A stretch of DNA of 64,000 nucleotides from Lawsonibacter sp. (GTDB taxonomy: Bacteria; Bacillota; Clostridia; Oscillospirales; Oscillospiraceae), in NCBI GenBank assembly GCA_022791995.1, contig JAAWAD010000043.1, positions 1 to 64,000 of the forward strand. The letters are read 5' to 3'. Made by a program: the position numbers and the translations under genes. Shown here in pieces: positions 47,505 through 57,782 of this stretch; position 1 is the first letter of the stretch; each line of letters opens with the position of its first letter. The notes below the pieces were generated by a model, which was given only the letters and a program-made list of their open reading frames with translations, ran no database searches and had not been told where the DNA came from.

Positions 47505-47549
47505 TAAGCTGTGCGCCGCAGAGGGTGAATCTCTGCGGCGCACAGTGGT

Positions 47550-48122
47550 TTATACATCAGCGGCCTTGATATCCTGGCCCAGGATATAGGGCTTCAACGG
47601 GGCGTAGAGCAGTCCGGCAATGATAAGGGCAATGAGTGTGTTGGGCAGCATATAGCTTCCATTGTAGACAATGGAGTAGGCTGAGGGGCTGGTAAAGGTC
47701 CAGCGCATAAACTCGGTGGGCACCAGAATTTTATAGATGGTGATCCCGCTGATATAGTGGACCACAAAGCGGCCCAGGCAGCCCACCAGAGTGCCAGCGA
47801 AGATCCCCCACTTTTTCCCCTTGAAGAGACCGGCCAGACCCAAGGGGGTGAAGGCAACCAGATAATCCAGCAGCATGGACTGCCAGCCCCAGGCATAGGC
47901 CCCGTCGAGCATCAGCTGGAGCAGGCCAAAGACAAAGCCGGCCATCATACCAGAGCCCGCCCCCCAGCGGACGGCGAAAAATAAAATAGGAAACATGGCG
48001 GGGGTCAGGGAGCCGCCGTTGGGCAGCTCCATCAGCTTGATGTAGCTGAGGATCTGGGCCAGCGCTACCATCAGTGCCCCCTCGCACAGCATCCGGGCCT
48101 TCAAATGAGAACGGTTCAACAT
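47550..48122 (-). CDS. thiT: Energy-coupled thiamine transporter ThiT
   Basis: ALMVALAQILSYIKLMELPNGGSLTPAMFPILFFAVRWG, SMLLDYLVAFTPLGLAG; downstream of TPP riboswitch; SD AGGAGG. Confidence 0.95.
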   Translation of the reverse strand: MLNRSHLKARMLCEGALMVALAQILSYIKLMELPNGGSLTPAMFPILFFAVRWGAGSGMMAGFVFGLLQLMLDGAYAWGWQSMLLDYLVAFTPLGLAGLFKGKKWGIFAGTLVGCLGRFVVHYISGITIYKILVPTEFMRWTFTSPSAYSIVYNGSYMLPNTLIALIIAGLLYAPLKPYILGQDIKAADV

Positions 48123-48197
48123 ACAAATTCCTCCTAAAAAAATACCGCAAGCCAACAAACGGGCTTGCAGTACGGAGAAATACGACAGAAGGTCGTT

Positions 48198-48290
48198 CAC
48201 TTCCTACGCCGGCATTACCCGGATCAGGTTAAGGGTTCGGACCTGGTGTTTCAGTCCATCTCAGCCGGGAAACCTCCCAGCGCCCCTGTG
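48198..48290 (-). promoter_or_regulatory. TPP riboswitch (THI element)
   Basis: Minus strand: AGGGGCGCTGGGAGGTTTCCCGGCTGAGATGGACTG...AACCCTTAACCTGATCCGGGTAATGCCGGCGTAGGAAG; consensus CTGAGA and CCTGATCCGGGTAATGCCGGCG. Confidence 0.96.
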
Positions 48291-48419
48291 TTTGATTGTC
48301 TCACGGTTTTTTTCCATTATAGGCAGAGCGCCTGCCTTTGTCAACAGGATTCCCCTTCTTTTTTGGCCCCCGGATGGAAAAAGGCTCCCGCCTCCCTTTG
48401 GGAGGCGGGAGAACGTCTC

Positions 48420-50708
48420 TTATTTTCCTTCGCTCAGGTGCCAGATATCCTGGTTGTACTGCCGGATGGTGCGGTCAGAGGAGAAGTAACCGGCCTTTGC
48501 AATGTTGACCAGCATCTTTTTGGCCCAGCTCCGGCGGTCGCCATAGTCATGAACAGCCTGATCCTTGGCTGCGATATAGGCCTCCACATCCAGCAGGGCC
48601 ATGAACCAGTCCTTGTTCTTCATATCACGCCACAGGGCGGACAGGCAGGCCGGGTCGCCGATGGCCAGCATCTCGGGGGAGACCAGGAAGTCCACCAGGC
48701 GCTCCACGGAGGGACTGTGGTAGTACTGGAGGGGGTCGTAGCCCCGGCCGTCGGGCCGGTTCCCCTTGTAGAGCCGAATTACGTCGTCGCTGTGGGCCCC
48801 AAAGGTGTAGATATTGTCCTGCCCCACCAGCTGGGCAATCTCCACATTGGCTCCGTCCAGAGTACCCAGGGTGACAGCGCCGTTGGCCATAAACTTCATG
48901 TTGCCAGTGCCGCTGGCCTCCTTGGAGGCCAGGGAGATCTGCTCGGAGATGTCGCAGGCGGGAATCAGCCGCTCTGCCCAGGTGACGTTGTAGTTTTCCA
49001 CCATGGCCACACGCAGCCAGGGGCGTACCTGGGGGGAGCGCTCAATCAGCTCGTGAAGGCAGAGAATCAGATGGATGATATGCTTTGCCATCACATAGGC
49101 GGGGGCGGCCTTGGCGCCAAAGAGGACGGTGACTGGCCGCTCCGGGATGTGTCCGGCCTGAATTTCCAGGTACTTGTGGATGACATACAGGGCGTTCATC
49201 TGCTGGCGCTTGTACTCGTGGAGGCGCTTTACCTGGATGTCGAAGACAGATTGGGGGTCCAGCTCAATGTGCTGCTTGGCCCACAGAAGGCGGCACAGCA
49301 GATCCTTGCTGTTCTGCTTCACAGCCAACAGCCGGTCCAGCACCACCCCGTCGGTCTGGTAGTCCAGCAGCTTCTCCAGCTGATCCGGGTCCTGGCGCCA
49401 CTTGGGGCCGATGCAGTCGTCCACCAGAGCGGTCAGACCGGGGTTGCAGGCCTCCAGCCACCGGCGGAGGGTGACGCCGTTGGTCTTGTTGTTGAACTTC
49501 TGGGGGTAGAGGTCATAGAAGGGCTTCAGCTCGGAATTCTTTAAAATCTCGGTATGGAGCGCGGCCACCCCGTTGACTGAGAAGCCATAGTGGATGTCCA
49601 TATGGGCCATGTGGACACGGTTAGAGCCGTCCAGAATCGACACCTTAGGGTCGGGATGGGCAGCCTTGACCCGCCGGTCCAGCTCCTGGATGATGGGCAC
49701 CAGCTGGGGGGCCACCTTCTCGATAAAGGCCAGGGGCCACTTCTCCAGGGCCTCGGCCAGGATGGTGTGGTTGGTGTAGGCGCAGGTGCGGCTCACCTGA
49801 TCCACCGCCTCGTCAAGGGTCAGGCCCCGCTGGGTCAGCAGGCGAATCAGCTCAGGAATGACCATGGAGGGGTGGGTGTCATTGATCTGAATCACCACAT
49901 GGTCGGCCAGCTCCTTCAGAGCGAAGCCCCGCTCCTCCAGCTCCTGGAGGATCAGCTGGGCCCCGGCGGACACCATAAAATACTGCTGATACACCCGGAG
50001 AAGCCGGCCAGGGTCGTCGCTGTCGTCGGGGTAGAGGAATGAGGTCAGATTGTGAACAATATCCCCCTTGTCAAAGTCGATGCCCACCCAGGGCTGGGCG
50101 GCGGGCTGCTCCACGTCGAAGAGGTGGAGACGGTTGGCGTACTGGTTGTAAGCGCCAGGGACGGCAATGTCGTAGAGCACCGCGTTCAGCTCGAAGCCGC
50201 CGAAGGGGACGGAGAAGGTCTTTCCGGTTGGGATCAGCCAGCTGTCCTCCTCAATCCAGGGGTTGGGCTCCTCCTGCTGCTTGTTCTGGGAAAACTTCTG
50301 CTGGAACAGACCATAGTGGTAGTTCAGGCCCACGCCGTCCCCGGGCAGGCCCAGGGCGGCAATCGAGTCCAGAAAACAGGCGGCTAGGCGGCCCAGGCCA
50401 CCGTTGCCCAGGGAGGGCTCGGGTTCCATGGACTCGATAACGCCCAGGTCCCGGCCCATGCTGGCCAGCAACTTGCCCACCGGCTCGTGGAGTCCCAGAG
50501 CCAGCAGGTTGTTGGACAGTAGCTTGCCAATCAGAAATTCTGCGGAGAAGTAGTACAGCTTCCGCCCGGTCTCCGGGGCGGGGCGCTCCTTGGCCATCCG
50601 GCAGGTGAGGAGGAGCAGAGCCTCGTACAGCTGATGGTCGTCACACTGGTCAGGGGAGCGGCCGAACCGCTCCTGGGTCAGCTGAAACAGCTGCTCGTTC
50701 AGTTCCAT
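48420..50708 (-). CDS. glgP: Glycogen/starch/alpha-glucan phosphorylase
   Basis: [67 protein letters not shown]. Confidence 0.96.
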   Translation of the reverse strand: MELNEQLFQLTQERFGRSPDQCDDHQLYEALLLLTCRMAKERPAPETGRKLYYFSAEFLIGKLLSNNLLALGLHEPVGKLLASMGRDLGVIESMEPEPSLGNGGLGRLAACFLDSIAALGLPGDGVGLNYHYGLFQQKFSQNKQQEEPNPWIEEDSWLIPTGKTFSVPFGGFELNAVLYDIAVPGAYNQYANRLHLFDVEQPAAQPWVGIDFDKGDIVHNLTSFLYPDDSDDPGRLLRVYQQYFMVSAGAQLILQELEERGFALKELADHVVIQINDTHPSMVIPELIRLLTQRGLTLDEAVDQVSRTCAYTNHTILAEALEKWPLAFIEKVAPQLVPIIQELDRRVKAAHPDPKVSILDGSNRVHMAHMDIHYGFSVNGVAALHTEILKNSELKPFYDLYPQKFNNKTNGVTLRRWLEACNPGLTALVDDCIGPKWRQDPDQLEKLLDYQTDGVVLDRLLAVKQNSKDLLCRLLWAKQHIELDPQSVFDIQVKRLHEYKRQQMNALYVIHKYLEIQAGHIPERPVTVLFGAKAAPAYVMAKHIIHLILCLHELIERSPQVRPWLRVAMVENYNVTWAERLIPACDISEQISLASKEASGTGNMKFMANGAVTLGTLDGANVEIAQLVGQDNIYTFGAHSDDVIRLYKGNRPDGRGYDPLQYYHSPSVERLVDFLVSPEMLAIGDPACLSALWRDMKNKDWFMALLDVEAYIAAKDQAVHDYGDRRSWAKKMLVNIAKAGYFSSDRTIRQYNQDIWHLSEGK

Positions 50709-50873
50709 TGTTTCATCGCCTCGTTATATAAAGATTACGTTTGATCGACGGTGGGTTCCGGCCCCAGACAGGGGTTCAAATTCAGTATATCAGCCCTTCG
50801 GGGCCCGCGTCAAATACATTCCGTTAAAATCCTGCACAATATTCTGCCAAATTAGTCGGGGGATATGAACGAA

Positions 50874-52424
50874 TCAGTTATTTTTTCCAGTATTTGATAC
50901 AGGGGATTCCTGTTTCACCCTTTTCTGCTTTTTTCCTCCTTTTGCCTTGGGCAGCCGCTGATAGACCTGCATCTCCTTGAAAAGCCGCCGGGCCAGCTCC
51001 GGGCTGAAGCTTTCGGGCAGGGTCCGCCACTGCCAGTTCCCGCCCAGGGTGGAGGGAGTATTCATCCGGGCCTCGCTGCCCAGGCCCAGAATGTCCTGCA
51101 TCTGCATCACCGCCAGGTCGGCGGGCGAAGCCCAGGCGGAGCGCATCATGCCCCAGTGATAGCCCTCCCGCCGGGACAGGCGCAGGTACTCCTTGGCGAA
51201 GGCCACATCTTTTCGGGGGGCGTGCTTCATCCAGCCCTGGATGGTATCGTTGTCGTGCGTGCCGGCATAGACCACGCATTTGGGTGGATAGCAGTGGGGC
51301 AGATAGTCGCTGCCCGTGTCCCGGCTGTCAAAGGCGAACTCCAGCACCTTCATGCCGGGATAGCCGGTGTTTTTCAGAAGCTTTTTCACGGAGGGCGTGA
51401 GGAAGCCCAGGTCCTCAGCAATGATGTCCCGCTTGCCCAGGGCCCTGTTCACGGTCTGGAAGAAGTCCAGACCCGGGCCGGGACGCCAGCGGCCGTTCCG
51501 GGCGGTCTTGTCCCCGTAGGGGATGGCATAGTAGGCGTCGAAGCCCCGGAAGTGGTCAATGCGCAGGGTGTCGCAGATTTGAAACTGCCAGGCGATGCGC
51601 TTGAGCCACCAGGCGTAGCCTTCCTCCTTCATCCGCTCCCAGTCAAAAAGGGGGTTTCCCCACAGCTGGCCGTCGGCGGAGAAGCCGTCGGGAGGGCAGC
51701 CGGCCACCTCGATGGGCTTCCCCTCCCTGTCCAGCTGAAACTGGCCGGGGTTGGCCCACACGTCAGCACTGTCCAGCGCCACATAAATGGGCAGGTCTCC
51801 CAGAATGGAGATTCCCTTCTGATTGGCGTACTCCTTCAAAGTCCACCACTGGGCAAAGAAGAGGTGCTGCATCCACTTCCAGAAGTCGATCTCCCCGGAC
51901 AGCTCTTTCTGTGCCGCCTCCATCGCCTCGGGCTGGCGCAGACGGAGTGCCTCGGGCCACTCCAGCCAGGAGACTCCGCCGTATTTGCTCTTCAGAGCCA
52001 TAAACAGGGCGTAATCCTCCAGCCAGTCGGCCCCGCACGGAGTTTCTCTCAGCTCAAACTCCTCCCCCCGGCCCAGGCGAGAGACAGCCAGACGGAGAAC
52101 ATCAAAGCGCTTTTGGTAGAGAGTCGCGTAATCCACCCGGGCAGGGTCGCTTCCCCAATCTATGCTCTGAAATTCCTCGGGCTCCAGCAGGCCCCATTCA
52201 GCCAGAATGTCCAGGTCGATAAAATAGGGGTTCCCCGCAAAGGAGGAGAAGGACTGGTAGGGGGAATCCCCATAGCTGGTGGGGCCGATGGGCAGGATCT
52301 GCCAGCAGGACTGGCCGCCCTCCGCCAGAAAGTCCACAAATTCCCGGGCCGCCGCCCCCATGGTTCCAATGCCATAGGGGGAGGGCAGAGAGGAGATGGG
52401 CATTAAAATACCGCCGCGCCGCAT
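50874..52424 (-). CDS. malQ: 4-alpha-glucanotransferase
   Basis: RRGGILMPISSLPSPYGIGTMG, LRIDHFRGFDAYYAIP, IIAEDLGFLTPSVKKLL, YAGTHDNDTIQGW. Confidence 0.96.
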   Translation of the reverse strand: MRRGGILMPISSLPSPYGIGTMGAAAREFVDFLAEGGQSCWQILPIGPTSYGDSPYQSFSSFAGNPYFIDLDILAEWGLLEPEEFQSIDWGSDPARVDYATLYQKRFDVLRLAVSRLGRGEEFELRETPCGADWLEDYALFMALKSKYGGVSWLEWPEALRLRQPEAMEAAQKELSGEIDFWKWMQHLFFAQWWTLKEYANQKGISILGDLPIYVALDSADVWANPGQFQLDREGKPIEVAGCPPDGFSADGQLWGNPLFDWERMKEEGYAWWLKRIAWQFQICDTLRIDHFRGFDAYYAIPYGDKTARNGRWRPGPGLDFFQTVNRALGKRDIIAEDLGFLTPSVKKLLKNTGYPGMKVLEFAFDSRDTGSDYLPHCYPPKCVVYAGTHDNDTIQGWMKHAPRKDVAFAKEYLRLSRREGYHWGMMRSAWASPADLAVMQMQDILGLGSEARMNTPSTLGGNWQWRTLPESFSPELARRLFKEMQVYQRLPKAKGGKKQKRVKQESPVSNTGKNN

Positions 52425-52447
52425 GTTGCAACCACCTTTCGTCTACA

Positions 52448-54277
52448 TTATCCTTGTTTTGTGCCCTTTGCATTGGCCCGCAGCCGCTTCACCAGGTCTC
52501 CGTCAGGGGTGACCCAGGCCGTTTCATAGGTGGTATAGACCACCATGCCCGGGCGGGCGCCGGCGGGCTTTTTCACATACTTCACTGGGGTGTAATCCAC
52601 CGGGACCCGGGTGCTGTCCCGGGCCTGAGAGAACCAGGCGGCCAGCTGGGCGGCCTCCTCCAGGCTCTGGAGGTCGGGCGGTTCCCCCTCCGTCCAAAGA
52701 ATCACATGGGAGCCGTGGATTTTCTGTGTGTGAAACCAAATATCGCTCTTGAAAGCCTGTTTGCAGGTGAGCAGGTCATTCTGCGTGTTGTTTTTCCCCA
52801 CGGAGATGCGCAGACCGGAGGAGGAGCGAAACTCCATGGGTTTGGAGGCAATCCGTTTTTCCCGCCCCCTAGCCTTGGAGGTTCTGTGGAGATAGCCGGT
52901 ATCGGTGAGCTCCTGGCGGATCTCCTGGAGGTCCCGCTCCCCCTCGGCCAGAGGGATGCTCTCCAGAACGCTGTTCAGATAGTCCAGCTCCCGCCGGCCC
53001 TTCTCCAGCTGAAGGGTGAGCATCTCCTCCGCCTTTTTGGCCTTGTTGTACTCCTTATAGAGTTTTGCGGCATTCTGCTGGGGGGTGAGGAGGGGGTCCA
53101 AGGGAATTTCGATCTCCTGTCCCTCCGGGTCGTAGAAGTCCACCGCCCGCAGCCGGGACATTCCCCGCTCCATGGTGTGGAGGTTGGAGGTGACAATGTC
53201 ACCCATCTGGCGCAGGCGCTCCCGGTCCTGTGTGGCAGCCAGCTCCCGCTCCTGATTGCCCAGCTTCCGGGCGGTACGGTCCCGGGCACGGGTGACGGCC
53301 CGGATCAGGTCCTGCCCCTTCTGGCGGACCCGTTCCAGGTGCTCCCGCTCCTCATAGAAGCAGTCCAGAAGCGTGGAAAAGGAAGGAAATTCCCGGCATG
53401 ACGCCGCCTCGCCATACTGGGTGATGGGCAGAAAGGTGAAGTCCTTGGGGGCGCCCTCCAGAGAAAGAAGTGTGGGTGTACAACGCGCTTCCAGAATCCG
53501 TTGGAGCAGCTCCTCCAGCTGGTCAAGCAGGCGGCTGCGGCCAGCAGGGCCCAGATCCTCCAGAGTGATGTCCACCGCGCCTCCGGCCCGATAGGCCAGC
53601 TCCCGGCACAGAAGGGGGGACAACCCTGCCAGGGTGTCCAGCAGCCACCGGTCCGCTCTTGTCTCCTCCAGGGCGGCGGACAGGAGCCGCTCCAGTCCCT
53701 CCCGTTCCAGCGTCAGGGGGTTGGCTTTCCCCACTGCAGGAGGGAGGAGGTAGAACATCCCCGGCTGAAGGACCCGATAGCGCACAGCAGTTGTCTGGTC
53801 CGGCCCTGAGACGATACATTTGTCCGCTGACTCCAACCCCACATGGCGGATGCAGTCCAAAATGCGGCCCTCTCCATCCAGCAGCAGAAGGTTGGTCCTG
53901 TGGCTGATGGCCTCCAGGACCAGGCAGCGCTCCACCCGGTCTCCCAGCTCATTCAGCGCTTCGAAGCGCAACGTGACCACCCGTTCCATGGGGGTCTGGG
54001 CGGTTTCCAGCAGCCGGGCGCCTGACAGGTGCTTGCGCAGCAGCATACAGAACATGGGGGGTGTGTCCGGGTTTTCTCGGGTGAGCTGGGTGAGCTGGAG
54101 TCGGGGGCGGCTGGGGCTGGCGGACAGGAGCAGCCGCACGTTTCCCGCCGCCGGGGCCCGGAGGGCCAGGACGACCTCGTCCCGGGCGGGCTGGTAAATC
54201 TTGTCGATTCTTGCCCCGGCCAGGGCAGAATTCAGTTCGCCGACAAGGCTGGACAGGCACAGTGCGTCTAAAGGCAT
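52448..54277 (-). CDS. rqcH: NFACT family protein, RqcH/Rqc2 homologue
   Basis: MPLDALCLSSLVGELNSALAGARIDKIYQPARDEVVLALR; SSSGLRISVGKNNTQNDLLTCKQAFKSDIWFHTQKIHGSHVILW. Confidence 0.94.
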   Translation of the reverse strand: MPLDALCLSSLVGELNSALAGARIDKIYQPARDEVVLALRAPAAGNVRLLLSASPSRPRLQLTQLTRENPDTPPMFCMLLRKHLSGARLLETAQTPMERVVTLRFEALNELGDRVERCLVLEAISHRTNLLLLDGEGRILDCIRHVGLESADKCIVSGPDQTTAVRYRVLQPGMFYLLPPAVGKANPLTLEREGLERLLSAALEETRADRWLLDTLAGLSPLLCRELAYRAGGAVDITLEDLGPAGRSRLLDQLEELLQRILEARCTPTLLSLEGAPKDFTFLPITQYGEAASCREFPSFSTLLDCFYEEREHLERVRQKGQDLIRAVTRARDRTARKLGNQERELAATQDRERLRQMGDIVTSNLHTMERGMSRLRAVDFYDPEGQEIEIPLDPLLTPQQNAAKLYKEYNKAKKAEEMLTLQLEKGRRELDYLNSVLESIPLAEGERDLQEIRQELTDTGYLHRTSKARGREKRIASKPMEFRSSSGLRISVGKNNTQNDLLTCKQAFKSDIWFHTQKIHGSHVILWTEGEPPDLQSLEEAAQLAAWFSQARDSTRVPVDYTPVKYVKKPAGARPGMVVYTTYETAWVTPDGDLVKRLRANAKGTKQG

Positions 54278-54335
54278 AGGGAACACCTCTTAACATCAGA
54301 ATCACTTGCAAGAGCGGCCTGCGGCCGCCGGCAGT

Positions 54336-54860
54336 TTAGTAAGGAAACTCGGCGTAATAGTCCACGTCGTCCCCAGCGGTGAGCCACCGTTCAAACCAGC
54401 CAAGAAAATCCTGGCGCTGGCAGCAGGGCTGCGTTCCCATTTCGCACAGGCTCCAGACCTCGCCCCGACAGGGGCCGGTGATAATCAGCTGAAAGGTCTG
54501 GCCGCAGCCGATGTCGATCAGCTCCAGTGTTCCCTGCTGGATCTGCCGCCAAAGCTCCTCCGACAGGGGCTCTTCCGCCTCAATCACATACTCGGTAAAG
54601 GGAAAGGGGGAAACGTAATCCTGGCTTTGCCGGTTTGCATTTAGAGGTAAAAGGTCGAAGCCGCCAAACATGTCGCAGCCGTCGCCAACCTCCAGCAAAA
54701 AACGGCGATAGCCCTCGGGCAGTTGTATTTTGTGGCTCTCCTCAAAGGTGCAGATATCTTTTTCGGACAGCACAGGGCCCATTTGGATGTTCTGCTGTTC
54801 GATTTCCCGCTTGATTCGCTCCAGAACAGTGCTGTACTCGTCAGACTGATAAACCGGCAT
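54336..54860 (-). CDS. SMI1/KNR4 (SUKH) family protein
   Basis: EKDICTFEESHKIQLPEGYRRFLLEVGDGCDMFGGFDLLPL. Confidence 0.85.
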   Translation of the reverse strand: MPVYQSDEYSTVLERIKREIEQQNIQMGPVLSEKDICTFEESHKIQLPEGYRRFLLEVGDGCDMFGGFDLLPLNANRQSQDYVSPFPFTEYVIEAEEPLSEELWRQIQQGTLELIDIGCGQTFQLIITGPCRGEVWSLCEMGTQPCCQRQDFLGWFERWLTAGDDVDYYAEFPY

Positions 54861-54863
54861 AAG

Positions 54864-55271
54864 CTACTCCTCCTCGTTCATAAGCGCAGCAAAAAGTGCA
54901 TTCAGCCGCTCCGTTTTGCCCTGGAGATAGAGCCAGCCGAAGAGGGCCTCCAGACCAGTGGCGGTCTGGTACTGGGCCCGGCTGGCGGCCTTGGGGACGG
55001 AGTGAGGGGCGGTGTTCCGGCCCCGGCGGAAGACATCGGCCTCCTCCTCTGAGAGGAGGGGCTGAATGCGCCCGAACCGTTCCGCCTGCGCGGGGGCGGC
55101 TACATACTGCACGGTGGCCCGGTGGAGGTCCCCGGCCCTGGCCTTACCGTGGAGCACCAGCCAGGCGCGGACCATCACCTCGAACACCCCGTCCCCCAGG
55201 TGGGCCAGCCCCAGGCTGGACAGGTTCAGCAGCGTCTCCCGGGGCACATCCAAGTGGAAGTAGTCGATCAT
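54864..55271 (-). CDS. mrnC: Mini-ribonuclease III
   Basis: LGLAHLGDGVFEVMVRAWLVLHGKARAGDLHRATVQYVAAPAQAE..., RRGRNTAPHSVPKAASRAQYQTATGLEALFGWLYL. Confidence 0.92.
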   Translation of the reverse strand: MIDYFHLDVPRETLLNLSSLGLAHLGDGVFEVMVRAWLVLHGKARAGDLHRATVQYVAAPAQAERFGRIQPLLSEEEADVFRRGRNTAPHSVPKAASRAQYQTATGLEALFGWLYLQGKTERLNALFAALMNEEE

Positions 55272-55349
55272 CGTATCTCTCCTTATGGGCAATAGAGCTC
55301 AAATGTATGGCAAAGGCGGAGCCGGAAAAGGAAGAGAAATCCAGTCCAG

Positions 55350-55661
55350 CTAGAGGGGAAGGCCCGTCCACCCGGCCCGGAGGGCGTCCTTCTGCGCCCG
55401 GGTAAGGGACTTGATCTGGTGCTCCCGCCGGAGGGCGGCGGATTTGTCCGGCTGGGCCTCCACATAGACCAGGGAGAGGGGGCCGCGTCCCCGGGTGTAC
55501 TTGGCGCCCCGGCCCGTCCGGTGGACAGCCAGCCGCCGGTTTACATCCTGGGTGATGCCGGTGTACAGGGTGTTGTCCCCACACAGCAGGATGTAGACAT
55601 ACCAGAGGGCGGACAAACGTCCGGCGGATACCCCATCCGCCGGACGTGCGTTCTTCTCCAC
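55350..55661 (-). CDS. GIY-YIG nuclease family protein
   Basis: WYVYILLCGDNTLYTGITQDVNRRLAVHRTGRGAKYTRGRGPLSLVYVE; start uncertain (GTG at 55661 overlaps upstream stop). Confidence 0.88.
   Translation of the reverse strand: MEKNARPADGVSAGRLSALWYVYILLCGDNTLYTGITQDVNRRLAVHRTGRGAKYTRGRGPLSLVYVEAQPDKSAALRREHQIKSLTRAQKDALRAGWTGLPL
55617..55647. terminator. Perfect 13-bp-arm hairpin, terminator-like
   Basis: acgtccggcggat-acccc-atccgccggacgt. Confidence 0.55.
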
Positions 55662-56029
55662 TACGCCCCGGCCTTGTCCAGGGCGGACAGCACCCGCTCC
55701 CGGTCCAGCGGCTTGGCGATAAAGCCCCTGGCGCCGATGGACATGGCCTCATCAATGGTCTCGTCATAGGCCAGATGGGACATCATCACAATTTTGGCGT
55801 CGGGGTTGGCCTCCAACAGGATGCGGGACGCCTCCAGACCGTCCATGCCGGGCATCAGGATGTCCATGGTCACCAGATCCGGTTGAACGTCCGCATATCT
55901 GGCCACTGCGTCCTCTCCCTTCCGGCAGAAGGAGACCACCTCGTACTGTGTATTCTCCAGAAGCTTTTTCATCTGGATCTCCACCATACGGGAGTCGTCC
56001 ACAACCATGACTCGTTTTCCCATATTCAA
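55661..56029 (-). CDS. Single-domain CheY-like response regulator
   Basis: RVMVVDDSRMVEIQMKKLL, PDLVTMDILMPGMDGLEA, GFIAKPLDRERVLSAL. Confidence 0.93.
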   Translation of the reverse strand: MNMGKRVMVVDDSRMVEIQMKKLLENTQYEVVSFCRKGEDAVARYADVQPDLVTMDILMPGMDGLEASRILLEANPDAKIVMMSHLAYDETIDEAMSIGARGFIAKPLDRERVLSALDKAGA

Positions 56030-56069
56030 TCGCCTCTTTTCAAACGTAAATTGGTGCAGTCTGCCCGCT

Positions 56070-57782
56070 TCAAATCAGGCAGATTTCTCCGCTGACCAGC
56101 ACAGCGGTGCAGGGGCGAACCTCGTGCTTCAGGCGCATGGAGGCCTCGCCAATGAGGATCTGTGTTCCAGGGTAAGCGATCCCGCACACAAGCCGGCGGA
56201 CCTGCTGCTCCTCCTGAAGAGGGGAGGCGGGCTCGCCCTCCTCCTTGGCCAGCTGCTCCAGCTTGTTCCGGTTCACTGAAAGCTGCATCCGCATTTTGGA
56301 CATGCGAGTCAGCTTGGAGGGGCTGTCCGGCTGGGGCTCTGTCTTTTTGATCTCCTCCTCCAGCTCCTGGATTTCCCGCTGGAGGATATCCTGGTCAAAG
56401 CTTTCGCAGGGGTGGCCGCCCAGGGAGATCATGGTGGAGCACTCAGAGCGGGAGCCGACAATGCTGGCGTTGACCTCTCCGGCGGCCCGAAGGCTGCCCC
56501 CGATGATCGTGCCCCGGCCGGAGCACACCTGAATGGTACCGTCGCTGTACACATCGCAGTTGATGATGCAGTCGGCCTGGATCAGCTCCTTGGCATAGAC
56601 ACAGCTGCTCTCCAGGAATTTGGCATAGATACCCCGGTTGGCCCGGATTACGGCCCGGTCGTCCCCCTGGATGCCCTTTACCACCACCAGATCCTCGCCG
56701 GCGTCCACAGTACAGGCCTCTACCACGCCGTCCACGGTGATGTTTCCCATGGCCCGGACGGAGAAGCCGCTGCACACGTCCCCGTGGATATGTACATCCC
56801 CCAGGAAATTGATGCTGCCGGTGGAGTAATCCACGCTGCCGCCAATCTCCAGAAGGGGCTTTACCTGAAAGCCTCGGCCAGTGAACTCCACACAGCCGGC
56901 CCGAGAGGCCACCAGCCGGCTGCCGTCCTCGGAAATTTCCGTGTTGCGCCCCTTGGGAAGGACAGCCGCCCGCCCGTCCTTGGCGGGGAGCTCCTGGCCC
57001 AGTACGGTCCGTCCGGGGATGCCCTGGGTGGGCGCAATCGCCCGGCAGATAACCGCCCCTTCCTCCACGTTCTGCACCAGGTTCAGGGAGGTATAGTCCA
57101 CCCGTCCGTACTCGTCCATCGTCACCTTCCGCTCCGCCACCCGGGGGAACAGGTCCACGATGTACCCATGCTTCCCATTGACTGCCTGGGTGCCCTGGGC
57201 CGCCAGAACCAGATGGAAGTACCGGTTGGGGGCCTGGGGCAGACGGTCCAGCAGGGTCTCGTCCAGGCCGAAGCAAACCTTGCTCTCCTCCAGCGCCTGA
57301 GACAGCATGGCCCGGTCCACATCCTGGCCTTTGCCCACCGGAGGGTAGATCAGCAGCCAGGCGGACTGACGATTTGTGGTGACAAATACAACCACAAGGG
57401 CGTCCAGGTCGGGGGATGGAGGCGGAGGCTCATCCGGCCGTTTGGCCTTGGGCAGGGCCTGATTCAGCCGCTGGTTGGCCGTGGAATTTACCGTCATCTG
57501 AAGGCGGACCAGTTCCCGCTGCGCCTCTGCGGGGGGCATAACTGGGGGACGGCCCTCCGGGGCCTCCAGCAAAATCTGGGGAGGGGAGCCAACCCGGCTA
57601 GTCTGCCGCCGTTGCAGCCGCCACAGCTGATTCAGCGCGTGCTCCGGGGGAAGGACAAGCTGGACCGGCTCAGGCTTAGCGGGTGGGGGCGGAGTTTGGA
57701 TTTGTTCCTCCTCAAAGGGAGCCTCCTCTGTCTTTTGGGGCTTGCCGAAGAACCAGGACAGGATCGTATCTTTGATCGTCAT
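56070..57782 (-). CDS. FapA family (DUF342) protein
   Basis: VNGKHGYIVDLFPRVAERKVTMDEYGRVDYTSLNLVQNVEEGAVICRAIAPTQGIPGRTVLGQELPAKDGR; beta-helix FSVRAMGNITVDGVVEACTVDAGEDLVVVKGIQGDD. Confidence 0.92.
   Translation of the reverse strand: MTIKDTILSWFFGKPQKTEEAPFEEEQIQTPPPPAKPEPVQLVLPPEHALNQLWRLQRRQTSRVGSPPQILLEAPEGRPPVMPPAEAQRELVRLQMTVNSTANQRLNQALPKAKRPDEPPPPSPDLDALVVVFVTTNRQSAWLLIYPPVGKGQDVDRAMLSQALEESKVCFGLDETLLDRLPQAPNRYFHLVLAAQGTQAVNGKHGYIVDLFPRVAERKVTMDEYGRVDYTSLNLVQNVEEGAVICRAIAPTQGIPGRTVLGQELPAKDGRAAVLPKGRNTEISEDGSRLVASRAGCVEFTGRGFQVKPLLEIGGSVDYSTGSINFLGDVHIHGDVCSGFSVRAMGNITVDGVVEACTVDAGEDLVVVKGIQGDDRAVIRANRGIYAKFLESSCVYAKELIQADCIINCDVYSDGTIQVCSGRGTIIGGSLRAAGEVNASIVGSRSECSTMISLGGHPCESFDQDILQREIQELEEEIKKTEPQPDSPSKLTRMSKMRMQLSVNRNKLEQLAKEEGEPASPLQEEQQVRRLVCGIAYPGTQILIGEASMRLKHEVRPCTAVLVSGEICLI

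Noticed and set aside
48123-48200. N-terminal extension of ThiT (MNDLLSYFSVLQARLL...)
   Set aside because: Lies between the TPP riboswitch and the well-placed SD/ATG at 48122
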